Shown: piece by piece, positions 26,651 to 36,253 of the stretch
Numbering within the stretch: position 1 is the first letter of the stretch
Layout: each line of letters begins with the position of its first letter
NCBI GenBank assembly: GCA_030123605.1
Contig: CP126123.1
Location: forward strand, 2,894,001 to 2,958,000
DNA from: Nitrospira sp.
GTDB taxonomy: Bacteria; Nitrospirota; Nitrospiria; Nitrospirales; Nitrospiraceae
Direction: 5' to 3'
Length of the DNA: 64,000 nt
Translations under genes and position numbers: made by a program
Notes under the pieces: generated by a model
What the model saw: only the letters and a program-made list of their open reading frames with translations
Told to the model about the DNA's origin: nothing
The model's database searches: none

Positions 26651-28804
26651 TCACTCCTCTGTTCCGAATGCATCACGCACTTCGACCTGCACCTCGCCCT
26701 GGACAGCGAGCACTTCATGCCTGGTGACGGTCCCCTCCCGCCAAAACCGGAGGTCGATCGTCGCCTTGCCGACCCGTAACTGCCGGACCGTCAGGTCCGG
26801 GAGCCAGGGCGGAAGCAGGGGATCGATGTAGAGCCTTTTGTTCGTCGCATCTGCGTCCAATCCCAGGATAGCGCGAAGCAAATGAAACACGCTGCCCGCC
26901 GCCCAGGCTTGCGGCACGTTCGCCCCAAGATATTGCACCGGGAACGTCCCAGGCCCCCGCTCGATCCCGGCATACAGTTCCGGCAAACGATTGAGCAGGA
27001 AGTACGTCCCTGCTTCGCTGACATCTCGGGCGATCATGGCCGCTTCCTCCCCGAATCCATACCGCTTGAACCCCATCGCGATGATGCCGTTGTCGTGCGG
27101 CCAGACCGACCCGTTTTGATAGGAGAACGGATTATAGGCGGGATGACGCTCGGACAACGTCCTGATACCCCATCCGCTCCACATGTCCGGTTCGCGCAAG
27201 CGCCGCACCACTCGTTCGGCCCGGTCCGGACGGACGATGCCGCTCCAGAGCAGGTGGCCGGCGTTGGAGGCGATCGTCTTCACCTGCTTCTTGTCTCCAT
27301 CCAAGGCATAGGCATAGAAGTCGAGGTCTTCGCACCAGAATCGCTCTTCAAATCGTTCCTGCAGCTCTGCGGCTTCTTGCCGGAGCTTCGCTGCGAGGCC
27401 CGGCTCGCCGAAATGGTCCGCTGCATCGGCGGCCCGACGTTTGGCGTCGAATACGTATCCTTGCAATTCACACAGCGCTTTCGGTCCCTTTACGAGCGAG
27501 CCGTCCGGATAGAGGACCGCATCTCCGGCATCTTTCCATCCCATATTGTCCAACCCTTTGGCGGAGCTGGTCTGGTACTCCTGGAACCCATCGCCGTCAC
27601 GGTCTCCAAACTGATCGATCCAGCGAAGGCAGCGTTTGACAGCCGACCAATACTGGGAAAAGAGGCCGTTGTCGCCTAGCCACTTCCAAGCTTCGTGCCA
27701 AGCGATGATGTAGAGGATGGTCGCATCGGCCGTTCCGTAATAGGGTGTATGCGGGACGCGTTTGAAATGCGCCAATTCGCCAACCCGCAATTCGTGTGGC
27801 ATCTTTCCCGGCTCCGCGTCGCGATAGGCATCCAGATCCGTCGCTTGCAGCTCGGCCAAGCGTTTGAGCGTCCCGCGGGAAAAATCAGGATAGACTGTCA
27901 CATTCTGAAGACAGACGATCAGGCTGTCGCGACCGAAGACGCTGACGAACCAGGGCACACCGGCGGCCGCCAACAATTCTTCTGGGTGCCGCTCGTCGAC
28001 CGCGAGACGCAGGGCCGCCATGTCTTCCACGGACTGATGGTATAGCCGGTACAATTCTTCGTTGGAGGTGACGATCTGCGTCGTCTCCTGATTCCAGCTA
28101 GCCAAGGTCTGCGCCTCGCCGACGTCTTGACACTCATAGGAGCAATCAGCGGGCGCCCGGCGAAGGTTGTCGCCCTCCTGAATGTCGTACTTACAACAGA
28201 CATGCCAAGCGCCGCGGGGCGCAAGATCGATCGCAAAGTTGATGCGGCCGTTCCCGTAGAGGGCCCTCGAGTCGCATCCCTCGAAATACACCGTCAAGGC
28301 TCGATAAAAGTCTTCATGCACATATCGGCTGATCAACCGTTGGCCGTCTCCGGTCCATTCGGTTTCGATCTGGCCACGGCGCGTAAATTCCTTCGCCCGG
28401 ACTTCAAAGATGTCGGCAAAATCATGGAACAGGAGGAGTTCGAGGTTGAACCGTACTGGCTTGCCGCTATAGTTCCGAATGTCCAAATCTTCGTGAAACG
28501 ATTCACCGACTCTGCGGCCCAGCACGAGTCCGACGGTTCCCGCAGCAATCAGCCCTTGGTCGGTCAAGATCTTCGGATTGACAAGGTAGGTTCGCGATGC
28601 GTAGTAGGCGACAGCACCGGAGTTCAACAGCACCCAGGGTGCGCCGTTGATCGAAAGCTGGTAGCGGCTGATGTACCTTGTATCTTGCGAATAAAAACCT
28701 TGGTCGGTCGCGTCCGTGATAGAACCGTCAAACTCGGACAGCAAGAACGTGCTGCCACAGTTGATGGTGACGACTGGAGGGCCGACCGTCACTTTCAACC
28801 CCAT
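26651..28804 (-). CDS. Amylo-alpha-1,6-glucosidase (bacterial glycogen-debranching type)
   Basis: A 717-residue protein. Residues about 10-210 are the N-terminal glycogen-debranching domain (FLLSEFDGSITDATDQGFYSQDTRYISRY). Residues about 270-650 are an (alpha/alpha)6 barrel with GVPWFVSVFGRDSL, TPYYGTADATILYI, WKDAGDAV, and SYQNGSVWPHDNGIIAMG, the usual active-site loops. It probably trims alpha-1,6 branches or related alpha-glucans in the cytoplasm (no signal peptide). GGAGGTGACATGAC precedes the ATG. It starts an apparent unit with the double-DoxX gene downstream; the functional link is unclear. Confidence 0.9.
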   Translation of the reverse strand: MGLKVTVGPPVVTINCGSTFLLSEFDGSITDATDQGFYSQDTRYISRYQLSINGAPWVLLNSGAVAYYASRTYLVNPKILTDQGLIAAGTVGLVLGRRVGESFHEDLDIRNYSGKPVRFNLELLLFHDFADIFEVRAKEFTRRGQIETEWTGDGQRLISRYVHEDFYRALTVYFEGCDSRALYGNGRINFAIDLAPRGAWHVCCKYDIQEGDNLRRAPADCSYECQDVGEAQTLASWNQETTQIVTSNEELYRLYHQSVEDMAALRLAVDERHPEELLAAAGVPWFVSVFGRDSLIVCLQNVTVYPDFSRGTLKRLAELQATDLDAYRDAEPGKMPHELRVGELAHFKRVPHTPYYGTADATILYIIAWHEAWKWLGDNGLFSQYWSAVKRCLRWIDQFGDRDGDGFQEYQTSSAKGLDNMGWKDAGDAVLYPDGSLVKGPKALCELQGYVFDAKRRAADAADHFGEPGLAAKLRQEAAELQERFEERFWCEDLDFYAYALDGDKKQVKTIASNAGHLLWSGIVRPDRAERVVRRLREPDMWSGWGIRTLSERHPAYNPFSYQNGSVWPHDNGIIAMGFKRYGFGEEAAMIARDVSEAGTYFLLNRLPELYAGIERGPGTFPVQYLGANVPQAWAAGSVFHLLRAILGLDADATNKRLYIDPLLPPWLPDLTVRQLRVGKATIDLRFWREGTVTRHEVLAVQGEVQVEVRDAFGTEE

Positions 28805-28890
28805 GTCATGTCACCTCCGCCAATTCATCGCGACAGGCACGCGATCGCGCAGTTGATTGCCGCTCGACGAACGCCGACAGTCTCAATGCA

Positions 28891-28952
28891 CGGAGGCCAC
28901 CCGTTAGGATGACGAATGGCCTCCGTCAATCAATGAACAGACCTGTTCATTG
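28891..28952 (-). terminator. Two hairpins after the duplicated exported-protein gene
   Basis: Arms CAATGAACAG (28931-28940) and CTGTTCATTG (28943-28952) form a near-perfect palindrome that includes the stop codon of the upstream gene. A second pair, CGGAGGCCA (28891-28899) and TGGCCTCCG (28917-28925), lies just behind. There is no clear T-run, so they may slow or end transcription, or protect the mRNA end. Confidence 0.5.
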
Positions 28953-29849
28953 CTCCTTGAGATCAATGACCGTCCCGCTCTCATCCAATTCGACGACCAC
29001 CATCGAACCTTCCGCGATCGGCTTGGTTTTCACTTCCATCCGATCCAACGGGAACACCTTCTCTCCTTCCGGAGTCCAGAGTTTGATTTCCTTCTTGGTC
29101 AACCCGGCATAAATGAGTTTGCCGGAAATCAGACGGTGCACCCCCGGCTTGTTTTTATGTTTTCCATGGTGATCGATCACCAGATTCTCTTCGTTGAGCC
29201 ACAACGTGACCTCGTCGCCGACGGCGGCATCGGCCGGAGCCGTTTTGGCGGCAATGGTGTATTGCCCCACCGGAGTCTTCACATAGACCAGTCCCGAATG
29301 GATTTTCGTCACCACTCCGTCCAACGTCAGATGATAGCCGGATTTCGTGTGGGGATGTTCGTCCAGCTCTATCTCCACCGTCATGCGATGGATATCGATG
29401 ACCTTGCCCGCTTCGTTCAGTTCGACGGCGATCGGTGTTCCTTCGTCTATTCCTGAGAGCTGGGATCGGCCCGTTTGGACGTCAAAGCTTTTTTCACCAT
29501 CCGGCGTCCAGAGTTTGATTTCCTTCCTGTCCGGCGACGCATAGGCCAGCTTGCCGGAGACGATGCGATGGGAATGGGCCGGGTCCCCTTTCCGGTGGAC
29601 ATCGATGACGACATTGTTTTCGTTGACCTGCATCTCCACTTCTTCGCCGACATGCAGATTCTTCGGCGCCGTGGCGGACGCGATCTTCATCTGCCCCCAG
29701 GACGTTTTGATGGTGATCAGGTCCGGCCCCACCTGGGACACGACGCCGGTGACCTTCATATGCGTCGCCCTCTCATGCGCCCGTCCTTGGACGGGCATCA
29801 GCATCATCAGACTGAAAGCACACAACCCGAGCATTCTCAACTTGCGCAT
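28947..29849 (-). CDS. Exported protein with two copies of a beta-rich unit
   Basis: A 300-residue protein with a signal peptide (LGLCAFSLMMLMPVQGRA). The rest consists of two homologous units, about 29-157 and 173-300. They share GVV followed by a VKT/IKT strand, TAP...VG(E/D)EV, NE(N/E)N(V/L)VID, SGKL(A/I)YA, KEIKLWTP(D/E)GEK and (V)VEL(N/D)E(A/S)G(K/T)VID. The unit looks like small OB- or SH3-like barrels repeated; the same GVV/VID pattern recurs within each unit. No enzyme motif. GGGAGATCACGG precedes the ATG. Family not recognised; probably periplasmic. Confidence 0.8.
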   Translation of the reverse strand: MRKLRMLGLCAFSLMMLMPVQGRAHERATHMKVTGVVSQVGPDLITIKTSWGQMKIASATAPKNLHVGEEVEMQVNENNVVIDVHRKGDPAHSHRIVSGKLAYASPDRKEIKLWTPDGEKSFDVQTGRSQLSGIDEGTPIAVELNEAGKVIDIHRMTVEIELDEHPHTKSGYHLTLDGVVTKIHSGLVYVKTPVGQYTIAAKTAPADAAVGDEVTLWLNEENLVIDHHGKHKNKPGVHRLISGKLIYAGLTKKEIKLWTPEGEKVFPLDRMEVKTKPIAEGSMVVVELDESGTVIDLKEQ

Positions 29850-29970
29850 CCGTGATCTCCCTTCATGTTCATCTGCTTCATGTTCATCTGAATGACCGAT
29901 GATTGCTGCCGTCGAACACTGACTGTCAGCCGTTCCTCCTTTCGCCTGACGGTTTTATTTTCTTCCTTCC

Positions 29971-30417
29971 TCAGAGCCGCAACGGTTTGATCGGCGAGAC
30001 GACGGCGTCGGGATTATTTTTCCAGATCGCCTCATCGGCATCCACATACAGCTCGACCTCATTGCCGTCAGGGTCGTGCAGATAGAGGCTTTGGCTCACC
30101 GTATGGTCGCTCATGCCGTCGATCGGGACGCCGGCCTGCTCCAATTCACGCTTCGCAGTCTTGAGTTCATCGAGGCTGTCGCCGATCTTGATGCCGATGT
30201 GGTAGAGCCCTCGGCGGCGCCCGATCGGTGGTCCCGGCGCATCGCCGACCTGGATGAGCAACAGTTCGTGGTGGGTGCGTCCGCTCGTCAACGCCGCCGC
30301 TGCGCCGTTGAAAATCCGCCCCACTTCGTGAAAGCCGAGCAGGTCGCGATAGAAAGCAAGCGATCGTTGAAGGTCTTTCACGTAAAACACCACATGCCCC
30401 AGATACTGTGCTTTCAT
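29971..30417 (-). CDS. VOC-family (glyoxalase/extradiol dioxygenase-like) protein
   Basis: A 148-residue protein with two beta-alpha-beta-beta-beta modules. The metal-binding pattern is seen in LGHVVFYVKDLQRSLAFY (first His), HHELLLIQ, GLYHIGIKI, and LHDPDGNEVELY (Glu). It resembles CatE/catechol-2,3-dioxygenase-like and glyoxalase-like VOC proteins; the substrate cannot be read from the sequence. AAAGGAAACC precedes ATG at 30417. Its neighbours upstream on the same strand are a small conserved protein and an SDR, which may form one unit. Confidence 0.87.
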   Translation of the reverse strand: MKAQYLGHVVFYVKDLQRSLAFYRDLLGFHEVGRIFNGAAAALTSGRTHHELLLIQVGDAPGPPIGRRRGLYHIGIKIGDSLDELKTAKRELEQAGVPIDGMSDHTVSQSLYLHDPDGNEVELYVDADEAIWKNNPDAVVSPIKPLRL

Positions 30418-30535
30418 GGTTTCCTTTCGTCGTTCGCGAAGCGTCGTCGATCTCTCGCAATCACATGCCGACGAGGCCCCTTCTCGAACGATTCACGCTT
30501 CACGCGATACCCCTCACTCAATATCAGGACGGCGT

Positions 30536-30928
30536 CTACCGCAGCAACCCCCTCACCGCCGCATGCGCCAACCCCACATCCGGCTCCCGTTGCAACGCAT
30601 CGTAATAATGCCTGCCGAATCCATCTCCCTCTTCCGACGGCGTCAAGAGCGTCCGCATCGACGCGATGAGGGCGGTGATCTCCGCGTCGTCCGCCGACTC
30701 CTTTCCTTCAGCCAGTTCGTCGAGCCGGGCCATCATTTGAGACAGCGGGCGCAACCAGGCAAACCAGGCATCGCCCAGCACCAGTTGAAAAAAGGCGCCG
30801 TTTGTCTGGATACGCCCGTGCACACGCTCATAGGTCACCCGCTCGCCGTCCAGCAACGCCTTGTGCAGGCGCAGCAGCGCCCGCGACAAATTGTCCAGAT
30901 GCGCCCCTCTGTGATTCGGGCCCGGCAT
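30536..30928 (-). CDS. Conserved hypothetical protein, helical
   Basis: A 130-residue, mostly helical protein (LDNLSRALLRLHKALLDGER; FFQLVLGDAWFAWLRPLSQM; ITALIASMRTLLTP). No cysteine pair, no signal peptide and no enzyme motif. GGAGGCGAAACC before ATG at 30928 supports translation. The start lies 16 bases behind the SDR stop, so co-transcription is likely. I do not recognise the family by name. The repeated pattern LxxLxxxLL suggests an oligomerising helical bundle. Confidence 0.72.
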   Translation of the reverse strand: MPGPNHRGAHLDNLSRALLRLHKALLDGERVTYERVHGRIQTNGAFFQLVLGDAWFAWLRPLSQMMARLDELAEGKESADDAEITALIASMRTLLTPSEEGDGFGRHYYDALQREPDVGLAHAAVRGLLR

Positions 30929-30944
30929 GGTTTCGCCTCCTTGA

Positions 30945-31649
30945 CTATGACTTGCGCACGGCCTTCACGCCGCCGTGGGTCCCGATCGGAACGGCCGCCC
31001 CATTGATCTGGCCGGCCTCGTCGGAGGCCAGAAAGAGCAGCGTCTCGGCGATGGCTTCCGGTTTGACCCATGTGGAGGGATCGACTTCCGGCATGCTCGC
31101 CCGGTTGGCCGGCGTATCGATCGTGGTGGGCAGCACCCCGTTGACCGTCACTCCGGAACCTTTCAACTCCAGCGCCAGCACACGAATCAAGGCAAGCAGG
31201 CTGGATTTGGCCACGATGTAGGCAGCGGCTCCGGGAAAGGGTTCGACCGCCGCCCACGCCGCCGTATGCAGGAGACGGCCGGTTCCTCGTTCCACCATGT
31301 GGGGCAGCACGGCTTTCGAGAGTAGAAAGGCCGCCGTGACGTTCATGGTCAACATCCGCTGCCAGAGGGCCGCATCTGTGTCCTCCACGCGTCCCATGGC
31401 GAAGCCGCCGACCAGATTGATCAGCACGTCGATGCGGCCATGCGTTCGGATCACCTCGTTCACCAAGCGTCGGACGTCCGACTCATCGGTAACATCGGCC
31501 TTCATCGCGACCCGATCCGCTACAGGCGACGGCGGATTGCGATCTGCCGTGATGACTCGCGCACCTGCCCTCGCCACAACCGGCACGACGGTATGCCCAA
31601 GGGCTCCCGACCCTCCGGCGATCAACACGACCCTGTCCTTGAGTATCAT
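30945..31649 (-). CDS. Short-chain dehydrogenase/reductase
   Basis: A 234-residue Rossmann-fold protein with the cofactor loop GGSGALGH, the D-V strand KADVTD, NLVGG (usual NNAG), and the downstream YIVAKSSLLAL catalytic Tyr-x3-Lys. The catalytic Ser of the usual triad is not obvious: the TAAWAAV strand has Ala/Trp at the expected place. Cofactor preference could be NAD or NADP. ATG at 31649 with GAGGAATAGCCATC upstream. The RND permease gene ends six bases upstream on the same strand, so it may be the tail of that operon. Substrate unknown. Confidence 0.87.
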   Translation of the reverse strand: MILKDRVVLIAGGSGALGHTVVPVVARAGARVITADRNPPSPVADRVAMKADVTDESDVRRLVNEVIRTHGRIDVLINLVGGFAMGRVEDTDAALWQRMLTMNVTAAFLLSKAVLPHMVERGTGRLLHTAAWAAVEPFPGAAAYIVAKSSLLALIRVLALELKGSGVTVNGVLPTTIDTPANRASMPEVDPSTWVKPEAIAETLLFLASDEAGQINGAAVPIGTHGGVKAVRKS

Positions 31650-31654
31650 GATGG

Positions 31655-34600
31655 CTATTCCTCTTTCTGCATCACCTGATGCACCCTTGCCGTGACGCCC
31701 GTCTGCGGCCCGACCGACAACGCAGCCGCCGCCGGACTTGCTCCCCCCGTTCGACCACTCACCCGGTGGCTGACCTTGCGGACGAGTACGAAGAACAGCG
31801 GCACGAAGAAGACGGCTAGAAAGGTCGCCGCCAGCATGCCGCCGAACACGCCGGTGCCGATGGAATGGCGGCTGGCCGCGCCGGCTCCGGTGGCGAGGAC
31901 CAGTGGAACGACACCGAGGATAAAGGCCATCGAGGTCATGATGATCGGCCTGAACCGCAGCTTGGCCGCTTCCATCGCCGCATCCACCAACGAGAGCCCA
32001 TGTTCGTACCGTTGATTGGCGAATTCCACGATCAGAATGGCGTTCTTGGCCGCAAGGCCGATGAGCGTCACCAACCCGATCTGGAAGTAGATGTCGTTCG
32101 TCATGCCCGAGAGCCACACGGCCGCCAGGGCACCGAACACCCCGAAGGGTACGGCGAGGATGACTGCAAACGGCACGGCCCAGCTCTCGTATTGCGCCGC
32201 CAACACAAGAAACACCATGAGCAGGCCGAATCCGAACGCCGACACCGATTGGGTACCGGCCTTGCGTTCCTGATACGAAATACCGCTCCAGTCGATGTCG
32301 AATCCCTGCGGAACCAAGACTTCCTGAGCAGCCCTCTGTAACGCATCCAGCGCTTCACCGGAACTGTAGCCCGGTGCGGCCGAGCCCAAGACGAGCGCCG
32401 TATTGAATCCGTTGAAATGGGTCACAGGATCCGGGCCGCTGCCATAGGTCGTCGAGACCACCGTGTCGAGCGGGATCATCGTCAGACCTTGCCCGTTATT
32501 CAGCGCGCGCACGTAAATCTTGCTGATATCGGCCGGCGTCGACCGGTACTGCGGCTCCGCCTCCGTTTGGACGCGATAGACTCGACCGAACTTCACGAAG
32601 TCATTGATGTAGAAATTGCCGAAGTAGGCCTGCAGGGTGTCGAAGACCTCCGAAATCGGCACGCCCAGCGCCTTGGCTCGCTCGCGGTTGATCTTGGCGT
32701 GTACCCGTGGTGCGCTGACGCGAAAACTCGTGTTGACGGCCCCGATCGCCGGATCCTGCCTCGCCTTGGCGACGAACTCTTGCGCCACCGCCGCGAACTT
32801 CTTGAAGTCGCCGCCGCTCGGGTCTTGCACCTGGACGGAGAAGCCGCCGGTCGCGCCAAGGCCTCGAATGGAAGGGGCATTGAAGGCCAGGACCAGCCCC
32901 TCGGGAATCTTGGCGAACTCCCGGAAGGCCCCCGCGATGATGGACTTCACATGGTTCTGTTGGCCGGTTCGTTCATCCCAATGTTTCAAGGGAGCGAACA
33001 TGGTGGCCGTGTTGGTGCCGCGGGTGTTGAAGACGAAATTCTGGCCGGACAGGGTCTGCGTTCCATACACGGCCGGAATCGATTGGTAGTAGTTCTCGAC
33101 CTTGTCCAACACCGCGTCGGTCCGCTTTTTGGACGCGCCGTCAGGCAGTTGAACGATCGTAATGAAGTACCCCTGGTCTTCATCGGGCAGAAAGGCCGTG
33201 GGAATCGTCTTGAACAGATGCGCTGCGATGCCGAGCACCAGACCGAATAGGGCCAACGAGAGCAGGCTGTGCTTGAGTGTGAGTCCCACCATCCGTCCAT
33301 AGCGCAGTTGAATCGAATCGAAGGCCCTATTGAAGAGTCCGAAAAATCCTTTGTCTCGGCCATGGCCGGGCTTCAGCACCAGCGCACAGAGGGCCGGGCT
33401 GAGGGTCAGGGCGACGAATCCTGAGATGGTGACGGACACGGCGATCGTAATGGCGAATTGCTTGTACAATTGCCCGGTAATGCCGCCGAGAAATCCTACC
33501 GGCACGAACACGGCGCACAACACCAGTACGATCGCGATGACCGGTCCGGTCACTTCGCCCATGGCTTTCTTCGCCGCTTCTTTCGGTGAGAGTCCGTTCG
33601 CCATGTGGCGCTCCACGTTTTCGACGACCACGATGGCATCATCCACCACGATGCCGATGGCCAGCACCAAGCCGAACAGGGTCAGGGTGTTGATCGAAAA
33701 CCCGAGCGCCTCCATGCCGGCGAACGTCCCGATGAGCGACACCGGCACCGCCACCGCAGGAATCAAGGTCGCGCGCCAACTCTGGAGGAAGAGGTACACC
33801 ACCAGGAGCACCAGGATCATGGCATCCCGCAACGTCGCGACGACCTCCTTGATGGAGACCTCGACGAACCGCGTCGTATCGTAGGGAATATCGTACGTGA
33901 CTCCGGGCGGGAAGACCTTGGCCAGATCGTCCATTTCCTGGCGCATCCGTTTCACCGTGTCGAGCGCGTTGGCGCCGGGGGAGAGGAACGTGATGAGCAG
34001 GGCGGTCGGTTTGTGGTTGTACCGGCCTTCGAGGACATAGGACTGGGCACCCAATTCGATCCGCGCCACGTCCTTGAGCCGGACCATCGATCCGTTCGGG
34101 AGGGCCCGCACGATCATGTCCTCGAATTCACGGACATCCGACATCCGCCCTTCGGTGATGAGCGGCAGCGTCAACTCGGTTCCCTGCGGCGTCGGCTCCC
34201 GCCCGATCGTCCCGGCTGGAAAGTCCCGATTCTGTTCCCGCACCACCGTGGCGATGTCCGTCGGGGTCAGGCTCAACTGTGCCATGCGTACCGGATTCAG
34301 AATCAGCCGCATGCTGTAGTTCTGCTGCCCGAAGACCGTCGCATCGCCCACACCGGGCAGCCGTTTGACGTTGTCGATGATGCGCAGGATGGCGAAGTTG
34401 GAGAGGAAGAAGGCATCGTGCTGCGGATCGGTGGACTGCAGCACCATGACGGTCAACAGGTCCGGAGACATTTTCTTGACGGTGATCCCTTGCCGAATGA
34501 CTTCCGGCGGCAGTTGCGGTTCCGCCAATTTCTGCCGGTTCTGCGTCTGGACCTGCGCGATATCGACGTTGGTGCCGATTTCGAACGTGAGGCGGATGGT

Positions 34601-34867
34601 CAGGTGGCCGTCGTTGGTGCTCGTCGAATCGAAATACAAGAGGTTGTCGATGCCGGGAAGCTGCAATTCGATCGGGCGCGCCACCGATTCCGCGACCACC
34701 TCCGCGCTGGCGCCGGGATAGTCGGCTTCGATCTGCACCATGGGGGGAGTGATCGGAGGAAACTGCGCGATCGGCAGGGCCTGCATGGCCACCAGCCCCA
34801 CGACGACGATGATGATGGAGAGGACCGAGGCGAAGATCGGCCGCTCAATGAAGAACGTCGGACTCAT
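31655..34867 (-). CDS. RND multidrug-efflux permease (AcrB/HAE1 type)
   Basis: A 1070-residue inner-membrane proton/drug antiporter with twelve transmembrane helices and two large periplasmic loops. It starts with the typical FFIERPIFASVLSIIIV. Proton-relay residues are visible in VLAIGIVVDDAIVVVENVER (paired Asp in helix 4); VGLAAKNAILIVEFA supplies the conserved Lys in helix 10. The stop of the adaptor gene upstream overlaps its ATG as ATGA. It pumps out toxic compounds together with the adaptor and an outer-membrane factor that is not in this window. Confidence 0.95.
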   Translation of the reverse strand: MSPTFFIERPIFASVLSIIIVVVGLVAMQALPIAQFPPITPPMVQIEADYPGASAEVVAESVARPIELQLPGIDNLLYFDSTSTNDGHLTIRLTFEIGTNVDIAQVQTQNRQKLAEPQLPPEVIRQGITVKKMSPDLLTVMVLQSTDPQHDAFFLSNFAILRIIDNVKRLPGVGDATVFGQQNYSMRLILNPVRMAQLSLTPTDIATVVREQNRDFPAGTIGREPTPQGTELTLPLITEGRMSDVREFEDMIVRALPNGSMVRLKDVARIELGAQSYVLEGRYNHKPTALLITFLSPGANALDTVKRMRQEMDDLAKVFPPGVTYDIPYDTTRFVEVSIKEVVATLRDAMILVLLVVYLFLQSWRATLIPAVAVPVSLIGTFAGMEALGFSINTLTLFGLVLAIGIVVDDAIVVVENVERHMANGLSPKEAAKKAMGEVTGPVIAIVLVLCAVFVPVGFLGGITGQLYKQFAITIAVSVTISGFVALTLSPALCALVLKPGHGRDKGFFGLFNRAFDSIQLRYGRMVGLTLKHSLLSLALFGLVLGIAAHLFKTIPTAFLPDEDQGYFITIVQLPDGASKKRTDAVLDKVENYYQSIPAVYGTQTLSGQNFVFNTRGTNTATMFAPLKHWDERTGQQNHVKSIIAGAFREFAKIPEGLVLAFNAPSIRGLGATGGFSVQVQDPSGGDFKKFAAVAQEFVAKARQDPAIGAVNTSFRVSAPRVHAKINRERAKALGVPISEVFDTLQAYFGNFYINDFVKFGRVYRVQTEAEPQYRSTPADISKIYVRALNNGQGLTMIPLDTVVSTTYGSGPDPVTHFNGFNTALVLGSAAPGYSSGEALDALQRAAQEVLVPQGFDIDWSGISYQERKAGTQSVSAFGFGLLMVFLVLAAQYESWAVPFAVILAVPFGVFGALAAVWLSGMTNDIYFQIGLVTLIGLAAKNAILIVEFANQRYEHGLSLVDAAMEAAKLRFRPIIMTSMAFILGVVPLVLATGAGAASRHSIGTGVFGGMLAATFLAVFFVPLFFVLVRKVSHRVSGRTGGASPAAAALSVGPQTGVTARVHQVMQKEE

Positions 34868-36066
34868 TTTATCCCTTCGGAGCGGGCGGCGGTCGGTACC
34901 GTCCCTTCTGCGGCGGGGGTCGGACCAGCCACGGTCACGGGCTTTACCTGCGCTCCCGGCATCGCCCGTTGGAACCCGTCGACCACGATCCGCTCACCGG
35001 CCCGCAATCCCTCTTCGATGATCCATTCATCACCTCGCCACAGGGTCGCCTTGACGTCGCGGATCTCCACTTTGTCGCTCTCGCCGACCACGTAGACGAC
35101 CGACCCCTTGGATCCCTGCTGAACGGCTCGTTGCGGCACCAGGATGGCGTGAGGCTTCGAGACTCCATGAAACTTGACCGTGACGAATTGTCCCGGCATC
35201 AGGACCCGATCGGGGTTGGGGAAGACCACTCGCGCCTGCCTCGACCCCGTCTCCGTGCGCAGGCCCACGTCGGCAAAGTCCAAGACGCCTTCATGTGGGT
35301 AGGTCGTGCCGTCCACGAAGGTGATGAGGCCGGTCAATTTGTAGATCCCGGGATGTTCGATGCGCTTGGAGAGGATGTCACGCCGGCGCTTGAGCAGGAA
35401 ACTCTCCGGAGCGCTGACGATGACGTACATCGGATCCATCTGATGGATGACGGTCAGCAGGTCCGTCTGGGCTGTGACCAGCCGTCCTTCGTAGTAGTGA
35501 GTCCGTTCGATCAATCCATCGATAGGCGCGACGATGAGGGTATTGTCGAGATCGAACTTCGCCTTCACCACGTCCCCCTTCGCCGCTTCCAGCGCCGCCT
35601 TGGCCGCAAGATCTTCGGCCACCGCGTCGTCCATGTCCTTTTGACTGACCGCCTGTTCGACCAACAGCGGTTTCACCCGATCGAGATTTTGACGGGCCTG
35701 GACAAGTCTGGCTTCGGCTTGGGAAGCCCTGGCCTTGGCGCTGACATAGGTCGCCTGAAAGGGCACCGGATCGATGCGATAGAGGGGGTCTCCCTTATGA
35801 ACATCGCGTCCCTCCAGGAAGAGACGCTCCTTCATGATCCCCGTCACTTGCGAACGGATCTCGACGATGCGGGAGGCTTCCGCCTGCCCGATGAATTCCG
35901 GTTCGTCCGCGACGGCATGCTGAATGGCCGCGACGACCTGCACTTCCGGTATGGGTGTTCCCGGAGGAGCGGTCGCCTCTGGTTTACAGCCGAAGAGACC
36001 GGCACCGGCCAGCAGGAGCATACAGGTGGTCCGATATTTCATGATGATGGAGCGCGCGGGCATCAC
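34864..36066 (-). CDS. RND efflux membrane-fusion lipoprotein
   Basis: A roughly 400-residue adaptor with an N-terminal lipoprotein signal (LLLAGAGLFGC; lipid attachment to that Cys). Typical MFP parts follow: a barrel-sandwich lipoyl strand (EIRSQVTGIMKERLFLEGRD), a short alpha hairpin (about 105-165), the second lipoyl half (APIDGLIERTHYYEGRLV), then a beta-barrel. The open frame starts with GTG at 36066 followed by ATG at 36063; GGAGGTG lies 12-15 bases upstream. It is the first gene of the RND pump operon. Operator and regulator were not found. Confidence 0.92.
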   Translation of the reverse strand: MMPARSIIMKYRTTCMLLLAGAGLFGCKPEATAPPGTPIPEVQVVAAIQHAVADEPEFIGQAEASRIVEIRSQVTGIMKERLFLEGRDVHKGDPLYRIDPVPFQATYVSAKARASQAEARLVQARQNLDRVKPLLVEQAVSQKDMDDAVAEDLAAKAALEAAKGDVVKAKFDLDNTLIVAPIDGLIERTHYYEGRLVTAQTDLLTVIHQMDPMYVIVSAPESFLLKRRRDILSKRIEHPGIYKLTGLITFVDGTTYPHEGVLDFADVGLRTETGSRQARVVFPNPDRVLMPGQFVTVKFHGVSKPHAILVPQRAVQQGSKGSVVYVVGESDKVEIRDVKATLWRGDEWIIEEGLRAGERIVVDGFQRAMPGAQVKPVTVAGPTPAAEGTVPTAARSEGIK

Positions 36067-36253
36067 GATGCTGACACACCTCCTGTGACCCGTTTTGGTC
36101 GAACGTAGATCAGCCGTCCCACCTTACAATTGAACGGTGGCACGGCACAACCGTCCGCCCGCTCGACTCACCTCGTGGTCGATTCTTTCGGCGGCGACTG
36201 CATCCATAGACCATCCGGCAACGGTTTGAGACAAGCACCGGAACAAGGTTCTC

